In this document: one piece after another, positions 17,452 to 25,690 of the stretch | Layout: each line of letters begins with the position of its first letter | Numbering within the stretch: position 1 is the stretch's first letter | Assembly: GCF_000376445.1 (NCBI RefSeq) | Contig: NZ_AQXI01000001.1 | Location: 2,195,734 to 2,259,733 of the forward strand | DNA from: Haladaptatus paucihalophilus DX253 | GTDB taxonomy: Archaea > Halobacteriota > Halobacteria > Halobacteriales > Haladaptataceae | Reading direction: 5' to 3' | Length of the DNA: 64,000 nt | Program-made: the position numbers and the translations under genes | The notes under the pieces: model-generated | Database searches by the model: none | Told to the model about the DNA's origin: nothing | Seen by the model: the letters and a program-made list of their open reading frames with translations, nothing else

Positions 17452-18051
17452 ATGCAACGACGAGACATCCTGAAACGCGCCGGTGCAGCGACGACCGTCG
17501 GACTGCTCGCTGGCTGTCTCAGCGACGGCGGCGGGAGTCCGGGCAACTCGGAATCCGACGGTTCTGGAACCGAGACAACGACTACGACGACCCAAACCAC
17601 GACAGACGGGACAACGACGGGCACCGAAACCACGGAGACGGGGACGACCCCGACGAGCGGCACGGACGAGACCGCGAAGAATCGCTCGCTGAAGGTCATC
17701 AGCGTGGAGTGCGGACAACCCGGCAACGAGGCCGCGGTTGCGTTCGAGGACTCGAAAAAGCAAGTCGTCGTCACGGGGTCGATGACGGGGAGCGACTCCT
17801 GTGCGCGTCCCACAATCGAGAGCGCGACGTCCGATTCGAAATCGGGCGCGTTCACGGTGACGATGGGAACGAAGAAGAAAGACGGGAGCGTCGGCTGTTC
17901 GGAGTGTCTCACCGAAATCAAGTACCGCGCGACGTTCACGTTCGAAGGGTCGCTCCCGGAGTCGGTGAAAGTCACCCACAAGAGCATGGGAGAATCGAAG
18001 GTCGTCGCGGACGCTGACCGCGGGAGCACCACCGAAAGCGCGGGAAGCTGA
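17452..18051 (+). CDS. Tat-exported lipoprotein, unknown function
   Basis: A 199-residue secreted protein. The start at 17452 exposes an immediate twin-arginine signal (RRDILKRAG) and a lipobox (LLAGC at residues 19-23), so it should be exported folded and lipid-anchored at Cys23, as is common in haloarchaea. Residues 24-75 form a low-complexity Thr/Ser/Gly linker that would span the S-layer. The remaining 120 residues form a small beta-rich domain with four cysteines (VECGQPG, SDSCARP, GCSECL), perhaps disulphide-bonded. I do not recognise the domain. It diverges from the tRNA-Arg gene. Confidence 0.75.
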   Translation: MQRRDILKRAGAATTVGLLAGCLSDGGGSPGNSESDGSGTETTTTTTQTTTDGTTTGTETTETGTTPTSGTDETAKNRSLKVISVECGQPGNEAAVAFEDSKKQVVVTGSMTGSDSCARPTIESATSDSKSGAFTVTMGTKKKDGSVGCSECLTEIKYRATFTFEGSLPESVKVTHKSMGESKVVADADRGSTTESAGS

Positions 18052-18213
18052 TTTCGACGAAAGCGTCATCGAGAGACGGAGCGTAGGTTTATGGGTGAAG
18101 GGGGGACCACTGTTCTGCATGAGTCGAATCGCATCGGAATCGACGTACTCCGTCCGATTGCCGACACAAAGACAACGCTTAAGCGACGGCCAACCCTGCA
18201 ACCGAGTACGATT

Positions 18214-19698
18214 ATGGGCGTTATAGACGAGGTACACGGGGACCTCGACGCCGACATCTCTCTGGACGAGTTCCGGGACGCCGTCGAGGAAAAAGTCGAA
18301 CAGATGGGCGGCCTTGCGGACGAGGAAACCGCCGCAATGCTCATCGCCCACGAACTAGACGAGAGCGAAGTAAACGGGGTCGCCGACATCGAACCCGGCA
18401 TCGAGGAAGTGAAGTTCGTTGCCAAGGTGACGAGCATCGGCGACGTTCGGACCTTCGAACGCGACGGGGACGACGCGGAGGACGGCCACGTCCTGAACGT
18501 CGACGTCGCGGACGAAACGGGTTCGATTCGCATCTCGCTCTGGGACGAACAGGCACAGGCCGCCGACGAGCAGCTCGAAACTGGCCAGGTGCTTCGCATC
18601 AAAGGCCGTCCGACGGACGGCTACAGCGGGACCGAGGTCAACGTCGATCAAGTCGAACCCGACGAGGACACGGAGGTCGATGTGCAGGTACAGGACTCCT
18701 ATTCGGTGTCCGACCTCTCGCTCGGCCTCTCTGACGTGAACCTGCAGGGCAAACTCCTCGATACGGGGACCGTTCGAACCTTCGACCGCGACGACGGGTC
18801 GGAAGGCAGGGTCGCCAACCTCACGGTGGGCGACGAGACGGGGCGAATCCGAATCACGCTCTGGGACGAGCGCGCGGACGCGGCCGAAGAACTCGACCCG
18901 GGCATCGCCGTCGAAATCGTCGATGGGTACGTCCGCGAGCGCGACGGCAACCTCGAACTGCACGTCGGCAACCGCGGTGCCGTCGAGGAGATCGACGCCG
19001 ACATCGAATACGTTCCCGAGAGCACGTCGATTGCGGACCTCGAAATCGGCGACACGGCCGACATCGTTGGCGTGATTCGCTCGACGGACCCGAAGCGCAC
19101 CTTCGACCGCGACGACGGGTCGGAAGGACAGGTGAAAAACGTCCGCGTGCAGGACGAAACCGGCGACATCCGCGTCGCGCTGTGGGGCGAGAAGGCCGAC
19201 CGCGAACTCGCGCCGGGCGACAAAGCGGCCTTCGCCGACGTTTCGATAAAGGACGGCTGGGCGGACGACATCGAAGCCTCCGCGGGGTGGCAGTCCACTA
19301 TCTCCGTCCTCGACAGCGATTCGCCGACGGACGTCGGGTCGGACGATGCGGACGAGACGGCCCAGTCGGAGACCGGCCTCGACGCGTTCGGGAACGGTAG
19401 CGACGGAAGCGGTGGCAGTGACGGAAGCGGCGAAAGCGACGATAGTGGCGGAGACGACGCCGAACGAGCGACGGACTCCGGGACCACGACGGAGACGACG
19501 ACCACAACCGCGACGGCCGCCGACGGCGAATACGTGGAGTTCACCGGGACGGTCGTTCAGGCGGGTAATCCCGTCGTACTGGACGACGGCGAAGAAACGG
19601 TGAGCGTCGAGACGGACGCGGACGTTCACCTCGGACAAGAAGTGACCGCGCGCGGCGAACGTCGCGGCGGGAAAATTGACGCCGAGGACGTTTTCTAA
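18214..19698 (+). CDS. rpa2: Replication protein A-type single-stranded DNA-binding protein
   Basis: A 494-residue ssDNA-binding protein of the archaeal RPA family. Three RPA OB folds repeat with the signature RTFxRDxG...DETGxIRxxLW, starting near residues 78, 187 and 294. A Ser/Gly/Asp-rich linker of about 80 residues follows, then a small C-terminal OB-like domain (residues 441-494). No zinc finger is present. The second and third OB folds share a 29-bp identical DNA segment, suggesting duplication or gene conversion. The start at 18214 excludes a 41-codon extension of poor quality. Synteny with histone and deacetylase genes matches Haloferax rpa2 as I recall it, which is the basis of the symbol. 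Confidence 0.88.
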   Translation: MGVIDEVHGDLDADISLDEFRDAVEEKVEQMGGLADEETAAMLIAHELDESEVNGVADIEPGIEEVKFVAKVTSIGDVRTFERDGDDAEDGHVLNVDVADETGSIRISLWDEQAQAADEQLETGQVLRIKGRPTDGYSGTEVNVDQVEPDEDTEVDVQVQDSYSVSDLSLGLSDVNLQGKLLDTGTVRTFDRDDGSEGRVANLTVGDETGRIRITLWDERADAAEELDPGIAVEIVDGYVRERDGNLELHVGNRGAVEEIDADIEYVPESTSIADLEIGDTADIVGVIRSTDPKRTFDRDDGSEGQVKNVRVQDETGDIRVALWGEKADRELAPGDKAAFADVSIKDGWADDIEASAGWQSTISVLDSDSPTDVGSDDADETAQSETGLDAFGNGSDGSGGSDGSGESDDSGGDDAERATDSGTTTETTTTTATAADGEYVEFTGTVVQAGNPVVLDDGEETVSVETDADVHLGQEVTARGERRGGKIDAEDVF

Positions 19699-19728
19699 CG
19701 CCGCGTCGCCTTCGTTTCGCCTCGAATC

Positions 19729-19935
19729 TTAACTCTGGAACGGCTCTTCGTCGCGGTGATTGTCCTTGTTCTGTTCGTCGGTCGCCGCGTCTTCGCGGGC
19801 TTGGTTCTGTTCCACGTCGGTTTCGTCTTCGAGTTCCTCCTCACGGGCCTGTTCGGCCTCCTCTTTCCCGTTTGCCTCGTCGGATTCTTCTTTTTCCTTT
19901 GCCATCGTTCGGTCGCGTTCGTGTGGGTCGCTCAT
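19729..19935 (-). CDS. Small highly acidic protein
   Basis: A 68-residue, almost wholly charged protein (Glu/Asp/Lys/Arg with Gln and Asn), probably disordered or a single charged helix. An internal Met (MAKEKEESDE) is an alternative start. It lies antisense between the RPA and histone genes, its start about 115 bp from the histone start. Haloarchaeal genomes often encode such acidic miniproteins, but there is no motif to suggest a role. Translation is plausible because codon use keeps GC at third positions. Confidence 0.5.
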   Translation of the reverse strand: MSDPHERDRTMAKEKEESDEANGKEEAEQAREEELEDETDVEQNQAREDAATDEQNKDNHRDEEPFQS

Positions 19936-20049
19936 CGTGTTCGGCAGTTCATCGTCTTCCTTTTTATTCGTGCTGGCAGTTTCCCCGTCGGATTTGCCGC
20001 GAACGACGGTAGGGAAAGATTAAGGGCGACTGACTTCCGCTGTTGGATT

Positions 20050-20481
20050 ATGAGCGTTGAGCTTCCGTTTGCGCCGGTCGATACGATAATCCGACGGAAA
20101 GCAGGTGACCTCCGCGTCAGTGCGGACGCCGCCGAAGAACTCGCCCGCCGGATACAAATTCACGGAGCGGAGTTGGCCGTGGACGCGGCAAAACGGGCGA
20201 CGAAGGACGGACGGAAGACGCTGATGGCGGAGGATTTCGGCGTCCAACAGGTTATCGATAAGGACGAACTCGTCCTTCCGGTCGCGCCTGTTGACCGAAT
20301 CGCGCGGCTCGACATCGACGACGATTATCGGGTTTCGATGGACGCGCGCGTGGCGCTTGCCGACATCCTCGAAGATTACGCCAACAACGTCGCGGCCGCG
20401 GCGTCGATCCTCGCCCATCACGCGGACCGGCGAACGGTTAAGGCCGAGGACATCGAGACCTACTTCAGGCTGTTCGAATGA
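20050..20481 (+). CDS. hstA: Archaeal histone, fused doublet
   Basis: A 143-residue DNA-packaging protein made of two tandem histone folds in one chain, the form found in haloarchaea. The first fold begins at LPFAPVDTIIRRKAG and the second at LPVAPVDRIARLDIDDD; each has the typical RVSxDA...LA...I start of helix 2 and a loop-2 RxT element (GRKTLMAEDF, DRRTVKAEDI). The fused pair should form an intramolecular dimer that binds DNA. The ATG at 20050 gives the family N-terminus (MSVELPFAPVD). A TATA-like GATTAAGG lies about 30 bp upstream. Its stop overlaps the deacetylase-family gene by 4 bp, indicating translational coupling. Confidence 0.93.
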   Translation: MSVELPFAPVDTIIRRKAGDLRVSADAAEELARRIQIHGAELAVDAAKRATKDGRKTLMAEDFGVQQVIDKDELVLPVAPVDRIARLDIDDDYRVSMDARVALADILEDYANNVAAAASILAHHADRRTVKAEDIETYFRLFE

Positions 20482-21503
20482 ACTTCGGCTACAGCGAGGC
20501 CTGTTTAGCTCACGACACCGGGAAGCGACATCCGGAAAACCCGGACCGGTTGCGTGCGATTCGACAGGCCCTCACGCGAAAGCACGGCGTCGAATACGTC
20601 GAGTCACCTCCCGCAACCGAGGCCGAAGTGACCGCGGTCCACGACGGGGGATACGTAACGGAGTTCCGCGAGTTTTGCGAGGACGGCGGCGGAAACTGGG
20701 ACCCGGACACCGTTGCCGTGGCGGCGACGTGGGACGCCGCGCTCGAAAGCGCGGGGCTGGCGGAGTGGGCTGCCAAGGCGGCGCTCTCGGGGGAAGACGG
20801 CCGCTCGACGCCGTTCGCGCTGGGCCGCCCGCCGGGACACCACGCGGTGGAAGACGACGCGATGGGATTTTGCTTCTTCAATAATGCCGCGGTCGCGGCC
20901 CGGTCGGTCATCGACGAGGGCGAGGCGGAACGGGTCGCGATACTCGACTGGGACGTTCACCACGGCAACGGGACGCAGGACATCTTTTACGGCGACGACG
21001 ACGTGTTCTACGTCTCGATTCACGAGGACGGACTGTATCCCGGCACGGGAGAAATAGACGAGTCGGGCGAGGGTGACGGGGAGGGAACGACGCTCAACGT
21101 TCCGCTCCCCGCGGGGTCGGGTGACCCCGAATACCGCTCGGCGTTCGACGACCTCGTCGCGCCGTCGCTTCTCGACTTCGACCCCGACCTCGTATTGGTG
21201 AGCGCCGGATTCGACGCCCACCGCCACGACCCCATCTCCCGGATGCGCGTCTCGACGGAGGGCTACGGCATGCTCACCGCCCGCGTTCGAGAACTGGCGG
21301 ACGAAGCGGGAGCGGCACTCGGATTCGTCCTAGAAGGCGGCTACGGTTTGGACACGCTCTCGGACGGCGTTGCGATGGTCCACGAGGTGTTCGACGGGAT
21401 GGAACCGGTCGTCCCCGACGAGGAAGCGAGCGAGGAGGTCCGCGAACTGATAGCGGAAATCCGCGACGCACACCCGGCGTTCGAATCGGATGCCGACGCC
21501 TGA
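20478..21503 (+). CDS. hdaI: Histone deacetylase family protein
   Basis: A 341-residue zinc amidohydrolase of the arginase/deacetylase fold (class II HDAC, AcuC, acetylpolyamine amidohydrolase group). The zinc and active-site motifs are intact: RPPGHHAVEDDAMGFCFFNN (residues 114-133, catalytic His pair), DWDVHHGNGTQDIFY near residue 156 (first Zn Asp/His), SAGFDAHRHDP near 238 (second Zn Asp), and the C-terminal LEGGYGLDTL. It could deacetylate lysines, possibly on chromatin or other proteins. The ATGA overlap with the histone gene makes a regulatory link attractive, though substrate identity is inference. The symbol follows the Haloferax gene in the same position as I recall. Confidence 0.88.
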   Translation: MNFGYSEACLAHDTGKRHPENPDRLRAIRQALTRKHGVEYVESPPATEAEVTAVHDGGYVTEFREFCEDGGGNWDPDTVAVAATWDAALESAGLAEWAAKAALSGEDGRSTPFALGRPPGHHAVEDDAMGFCFFNNAAVAARSVIDEGEAERVAILDWDVHHGNGTQDIFYGDDDVFYVSIHEDGLYPGTGEIDESGEGDGEGTTLNVPLPAGSGDPEYRSAFDDLVAPSLLDFDPDLVLVSAGFDAHRHDPISRMRVSTEGYGMLTARVRELADEAGAALGFVLEGGYGLDTLSDGVAMVHEVFDGMEPVVPDEEASEEVRELIAEIRDAHPAFESDADA

Positions 21504-21599
21504 CCAGTCCCGAATTATCTCTCCGCGCTACACTTTCAAAGGTGGCACACAATTTATCTGCTAACGCGCTGTAGCATCGTCACGCTCAGGGGTGGGCCA

Positions 21600-22775
21600 A
21601 TGAGACAGGAATCACGCGACGTTGCGATTTTACACGATAGGTTTCCCGCCATGGGGGGCGGCGAACGGTTCGCCATCGAGGCCGCTCGGGTACTCGATGC
21701 GCCGATTTACACGATGTACGTGGCGGGCGATGTTGCCGTCCCGGACGACGTAACCATCGTTCCGATACGGCAGGAAAAGTACACCCGGGGCCTCTCGGGG
21801 CGACTGCTCGAATGGAAGAACGAGGGGATGAACCCGCTGGAAACGCTGTCGGTGGCGGTCGATTTGACCGACGCGCACGACGAACTGGCGACGTACGACG
21901 TGCTCTTCGAAAGCGCACCGCTTTCGAAGTCCTACGTGCCGCCGGTCGAACAGACGGTTCTCCACTACCCGCACAGTCCGCCGCGGTGGCTGTACGACCT
22001 CTTCCGCGAACGGCTCTCGGAGTTCGACTATCCCGGCGTCGGATTCGCGCTGAAGGGCTACGCGAAGGCGTGGCGGACGCTCGACAAGGAGGGCAACGAG
22101 TACGTCGACAGGTTCGTCGCCAACAGCGAACTCGTCCGCGACCGAATCCAGCGGTACTACGACCGGGAGGCGGCCGTCGTCTACCCGCCCGTCACCGGCG
22201 ACTGGAGAAACGAGGGCGACGACGGCTACTTCGTCACGTGGTCCCGTCTCGCGCCGGAGAAACGCATCGACCTCATCGTCGACGCGTTCGCCGGGTTGGA
22301 GGAACGCCTCCTCGTCGTCGGCGACGGGGAGGAACGGGAGCGGCTCGAACGGAAGGCGCGCGGCCTCGAAAACGTCGAACTGCGGGGATACGTCCCGAAC
22401 GTGGAGAACATCGTCTCGCGCGCCACCGCCGTCGTCTACGCGCCCAAGAACGAGGATTTCGGACTGGTCGGGGCGGAGGCGCTGACGGCGGGCAAACCCC
22501 TCATCGGCGTGAACGAGGGGTACACTCGCCACCAAGTCGTGGAAGGCCGGACGGGGATTCGCTTCGACCCGACGGTCGGGTCGCTCCGCGAAGCAGTCGA
22601 ACGGTTCGACCCCGACGACTTCGACGCCGAGGAAATCCAGCGATTCGCGCGTCGATACGACCGGTCCACGTTCGCCGAGTCGTTGCTCGAACTGGTCAAC
22701 AGAACGCACGCGGAAGCGGCCGAAAAGCGCGCCGCAGTCGATGCCGATGATACGAAACCCATACGCATCCGATGA
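21600..22775 (+). CDS. Glycosyltransferase family 4
   Basis: A 391-residue GT-B glycosyltransferase. The N-terminal domain starts with VAILHDRFPAMGGGERF, the acceptor-side Gly-rich loop of GT4 enzymes. The C-terminal nucleotide-sugar domain has WSRLAPEKRIDLIVDAF, VVGDGEERERLER, and PKNEDFGLVGAEALTAGKP, the EX7E motif that binds the donor. It would transfer a sugar from a nucleotide or dolichol-linked donor to a growing glycan on the cytoplasmic face. It is the first gene of a five-gene operon in which every following gene overlaps its predecessor. Confidence 0.9.
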   Translation: MRQESRDVAILHDRFPAMGGGERFAIEAARVLDAPIYTMYVAGDVAVPDDVTIVPIRQEKYTRGLSGRLLEWKNEGMNPLETLSVAVDLTDAHDELATYDVLFESAPLSKSYVPPVEQTVLHYPHSPPRWLYDLFRERLSEFDYPGVGFALKGYAKAWRTLDKEGNEYVDRFVANSELVRDRIQRYYDREAAVVYPPVTGDWRNEGDDGYFVTWSRLAPEKRIDLIVDAFAGLEERLLVVGDGEERERLERKARGLENVELRGYVPNVENIVSRATAVVYAPKNEDFGLVGAEALTAGKPLIGVNEGYTRHQVVEGRTGIRFDPTVGSLREAVERFDPDDFDAEEIQRFARRYDRSTFAESLLELVNRTHAEAAEKRAAVDADDTKPIRIR

Positions 22776-23418
22776 GCCGCGGGTGTCGGTCGTCATTCCG
22801 ACGGTTCCATCGAACGACCACGCGGGAGTCGTCGCCGCCTTGCGGAACCAGACCGCCACCGAGTTCGAGGTGCTGGTCGTCGAGGACGCGTCCCTCGACA
22901 TCTGCGAGGCGCGAAACGCCGGAATCGAGGCGGCGAGCGCGGACGTCGTGGCGCTCACCGACGACGACTGTCTCCCTCCACCCGATTGGGTCGCCGTAAT
23001 CGAGAACGCCCTCGACGGCGAAACGGTCTGCGTCGAAGGGAGCGTCAGCGGCGGACGGACCTACGACGGAACGGGACTGTACGTGGGGTGTAACCTCGCC
23101 TTCGACCGCGAGGTCGCGCTCGACGCGGGCGGATTCCGGAGCGAGTACGCGGGCTGGCGCGACGACACCGAATTCGGGTGGCGGATGGAGTCCTACGGGT
23201 CGTGTCGGTACGACCCGGCGATGGTGATGTCGCACCCCGACCGCCCCCGCGCCAATATCGATTCCGACATCGAGGCCCGTCTGAAACGTGAGTACCCGAC
23301 TCGCTACGAGGAGCGAATCGTCCCCGAGACGAGGCTCGGCAGGGTCAACGACTGGCTGTGGCGACGGGGGTTCTGGAACGCGGTCGATAGGGTTCGAGAC
23401 GTGGGAGGGGTCCGATGA
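22741..23418 (+). CDS. Glycosyltransferase family 2
   Basis: A 225-residue GT-A fold transferase. VSVVIPTVPSNDHAG opens the nucleotide-binding fold, TDDDC (residues 75-79) is the metal-binding DxD region, and GWRDDTEFGWRM near residue 138 is the acceptor/catalytic Asp segment with the expected E/D-D pattern. It is compact for GT2, with no membrane helices. The gene starts 35 bp inside the preceding GT4 gene; an in-frame Met two codons later is an alternative. It ends with an ATGA overlap with the next gene. Confidence 0.87.
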   Translation: MPMIRNPYASDEPRVSVVIPTVPSNDHAGVVAALRNQTATEFEVLVVEDASLDICEARNAGIEAASADVVALTDDDCLPPPDWVAVIENALDGETVCVEGSVSGGRTYDGTGLYVGCNLAFDREVALDAGGFRSEYAGWRDDTEFGWRMESYGSCRYDPAMVMSHPDRPRANIDSDIEARLKREYPTRYEERIVPETRLGRVNDWLWRRGFWNAVDRVRDVGGVR

Positions 23419-24371
23419 CGTTCGGCGATTGGGTCGAGGAGAGTCGGGAGCGGGTTCGGAAGGACGGCTGGCGCGGCGTGGACAAGTCGGCGTACGAACT
23501 GTACAAGGGGTTTCTTCGACGCGTCGGAGAACGTCGGGAGTTCGGCGAGTCCGTCTACGACCATCCGTGGGACGCGCTCGTCGTCCTCGACGGCTGTCGG
23601 TTTGACTGCATGTGCGAGGTCGCGCCCGAGGTTCCCTTCGTCGAGCGCGTCTGGCGCTTCGAATCCGCTGGCACCCGCTCGGACGAGTGGATGCGCGAGA
23701 ACTTCGGGAAGCGGGACTGTTCGGATACGGTCCACGTCACCGCGAATCCGAACTCCGCGGAACACCTCGACGCCGGGAACTTCGGCCGACTGGAGGAGGT
23801 GTGGCGCGACGGGTGGGACGACGAACTCGGGACGGTTCCCGCCCGCGCCGTCACCGACCGGGCCATCCTCGCGGGGCGGGACATCGACTGGCGGGCGGAC
23901 GACCCGACGAAACTCGTCGTTCACTACATGCAACCGCACTTCCCGTCGATTCCCGCTCCGCTTCCGGGCGACGCGATGAGTCGGGACGAGTTCGGCGAGC
24001 GCGTCGGCGTCTGGGAGCGCTTGCGCCGCGGCGACCTCTCCACAGAGCAGGTGTGGCGTTCCTACCGCGAGAATCTCCACTACGTCCTCTCGGAGGTACG
24101 GGTGCTGCTCGACAACCTCGGCGCCGAGCGCGTCGTCATCACGGCCGACCACGGCAACGGATTCGGCGAGTGGTACGTCTACGGACACCCCGACAGCACG
24201 CCGATAAGCGCCCTCCGCGACGTCCCGTGGGTCGTCACCAGCGGTACCGACACGGGGAGTTACGAACCCGAACGCTGGATGAAAACGGCGGAGACGTTGC
24301 GCGAAACGGACGCCTCCGACGGTGCGGACGCGTCGGTCGAAGAGCGCCTGTCCGCGCTGGGATACCGATGA
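23415..24371 (+). CDS. Alkaline phosphatase superfamily protein of glycan operon (first)
   Basis: A 318-residue enzyme of the sulfatase/phosphoglycerol-transferase fold. LVVLDGCRFDC near residue 56 supplies the first metal Asp, ESAGTRSDEWM near residue 84 the likely Thr or Ser nucleophile, VHYMQPHFP near 173 a further substrate or metal segment, and VITADHGNGFGEW near 240 the second metal pair (Asp-His). It lacks the Cys/Ser-x-Pro-x-Arg sulfatase signature, so phosphotransfer or phosphate hydrolysis on a glycan is more likely than sulfate release. Overlaps of 4 bp on both sides show tight coupling with the glycosyltransferase before it and the second enzyme after it. Confidence 0.78.
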   Translation: MTFGDWVEESRERVRKDGWRGVDKSAYELYKGFLRRVGERREFGESVYDHPWDALVVLDGCRFDCMCEVAPEVPFVERVWRFESAGTRSDEWMRENFGKRDCSDTVHVTANPNSAEHLDAGNFGRLEEVWRDGWDDELGTVPARAVTDRAILAGRDIDWRADDPTKLVVHYMQPHFPSIPAPLPGDAMSRDEFGERVGVWERLRRGDLSTEQVWRSYRENLHYVLSEVRVLLDNLGAERVVITADHGNGFGEWYVYGHPDSTPISALRDVPWVVTSGTDTGSYEPERWMKTAETLRETDASDGADASVEERLSALGYR

Positions 24372-25690
24372 ACGTCGCGCTCGTCGTCCTCGACACGCTA
24401 CGGAAGGACGCCTTCGATGCGCACTTCGACTGGCTTCCGGGAACGCGCTTCGAGAACGCCTATTCGACCTCACACTGGACGGTCCCGGCACACGCCTCCC
24501 TGTTCGCGGGGAAGTATCCGAGCGAGTTGGGGGTCTACGCCGGTGCACAGTTGCTCGACTGCCCCGAACCGGTGCTTCCCGAGTCGTTCCACGGGGACGG
24601 CTACACTACCCGCGCGTTCAGCGCCAACGTCAACATCTCGCGCCCGTTCGACTTCCACCGCGGATTCGACCGATTCGAGGGGAGTTGGCGACTCGACGCC
24701 CTCTCGGAGGACGTCTTCGACTGGGACGGGTTCATCGCCGAGACGCGCGAGATGGGGCCGGAGCGCTACGCCGTCGCGTTGCGCGACATTCTACTGGGCG
24801 ACTGCGACACCGTGCCGTCGCTCAAGCGCGGCGCGTTCCTCAAACTCCGCGACTTGGGGATGGGTCGGACGACCCGCGACGACGGCGCGACGGAGGCGCT
24901 CCAGTTCGTCCGCGAGACCGACTTCGGCGACGACGAGTTCCTGTTCGTCAACCTGATGGAGGCCCACACGCCCTACGCCCCGCCCGAGGAGTTCCGAACC
25001 GTGGACCCCCCGGAACTCGACGGCCTTCGGGCGACGCTTTCGTCGCCCGACGCGGACCCCGACAGGATTCGGCGGGCCTATGACGACGGCGTTCGCTACC
25101 TCGCCGACCGCTATCGCGCCATCTTCGCCGAACTCCGCGAGGAGGTCGAGTACGTCATCACGCTCGCGGACCACGGCGAAGCCCTCGGCGAGTACGGCGC
25201 GTGGGAGCACCTCTGTGGCCTGTATCCCGAGGTGACGAAGGTGCCGCTCTGTATCTGGAATGCGGACGAAACGGGCGGGGCGACCGCCCGCCGCGAGGAA
25301 CCGGTCAGCCTGCTCGACGTGCATCGGACGGTGCTCGACATCGCCGACCTCGACGGGGACTCGCGGGGGCGGAACCTGCTCGTCGACCCCGACGACGCGG
25401 ACCGACCCGAGTGGCTGGTCGAGTACCACGGTCTGACGGACCGTCACCGCGCCGCGCTCTCCCGCGACGGGTTCGACGTCGAACCGCTGGACACGGAACT
25501 CCACGCGCTGGTCGCGCCGGGTTACTACGGGTGGGAGACGCCCGACGGGTTCCGCCAGTCCGGCGAAACGGAAAAGCCGCGGGAGCGAGTGGAAACGCTC
25601 GTGAACGAACTGAATCGACGGGTGGTGTCGAACGACGCGGCCCTCTCGCCCGCCGTCGAGGAGCAACTCCGCGACCTCGGCTACGCATGA
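24368..25690 (+). CDS. Sulfatase-fold enzyme of glycan operon (second)
   Basis: A 440-residue alkaline-phosphatase-superfamily enzyme annotated in relatives as sulfatase. The N-terminal ALVVLDTLRKDAF gives the first metal Asp; the nucleophile motif is HWTVPAHASLFAGKYPSE, where Thr replaces the Cys or Ser modified to formylglycine in true sulfatases. LADHGEALGEYG near residue 262 is the second metal site. The Thr nucleophile favours phosphotransferase or phosphodiesterase chemistry. The ATG at 24368 is chosen because the catalytic fold starts at once and it overlaps the preceding stop; the same frame is open upstream only by chance. It ends overlapping the flippase start. Confidence 0.82.
   Translation: MNVALVVLDTLRKDAFDAHFDWLPGTRFENAYSTSHWTVPAHASLFAGKYPSELGVYAGAQLLDCPEPVLPESFHGDGYTTRAFSANVNISRPFDFHRGFDRFEGSWRLDALSEDVFDWDGFIAETREMGPERYAVALRDILLGDCDTVPSLKRGAFLKLRDLGMGRTTRDDGATEALQFVRETDFGDDEFLFVNLMEAHTPYAPPEEFRTVDPPELDGLRATLSSPDADPDRIRRAYDDGVRYLADRYRAIFAELREEVEYVITLADHGEALGEYGAWEHLCGLYPEVTKVPLCIWNADETGGATARREEPVSLLDVHRTVLDIADLDGDSRGRNLLVDPDDADRPEWLVEYHGLTDRHRAALSRDGFDVEPLDTELHALVAPGYYGWETPDGFRQSGETEKPRERVETLVNELNRRVVSNDAALSPAVEEQLRDLGYA

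Noticed and set aside
23612-24367. 252-codon N-terminal extension of the second sulfatase-fold gene
   Set aside because: It lies wholly over the preceding gene in another frame, is Arg-rich, and the real ATG overlaps the previous stop in the pattern seen across the operon.
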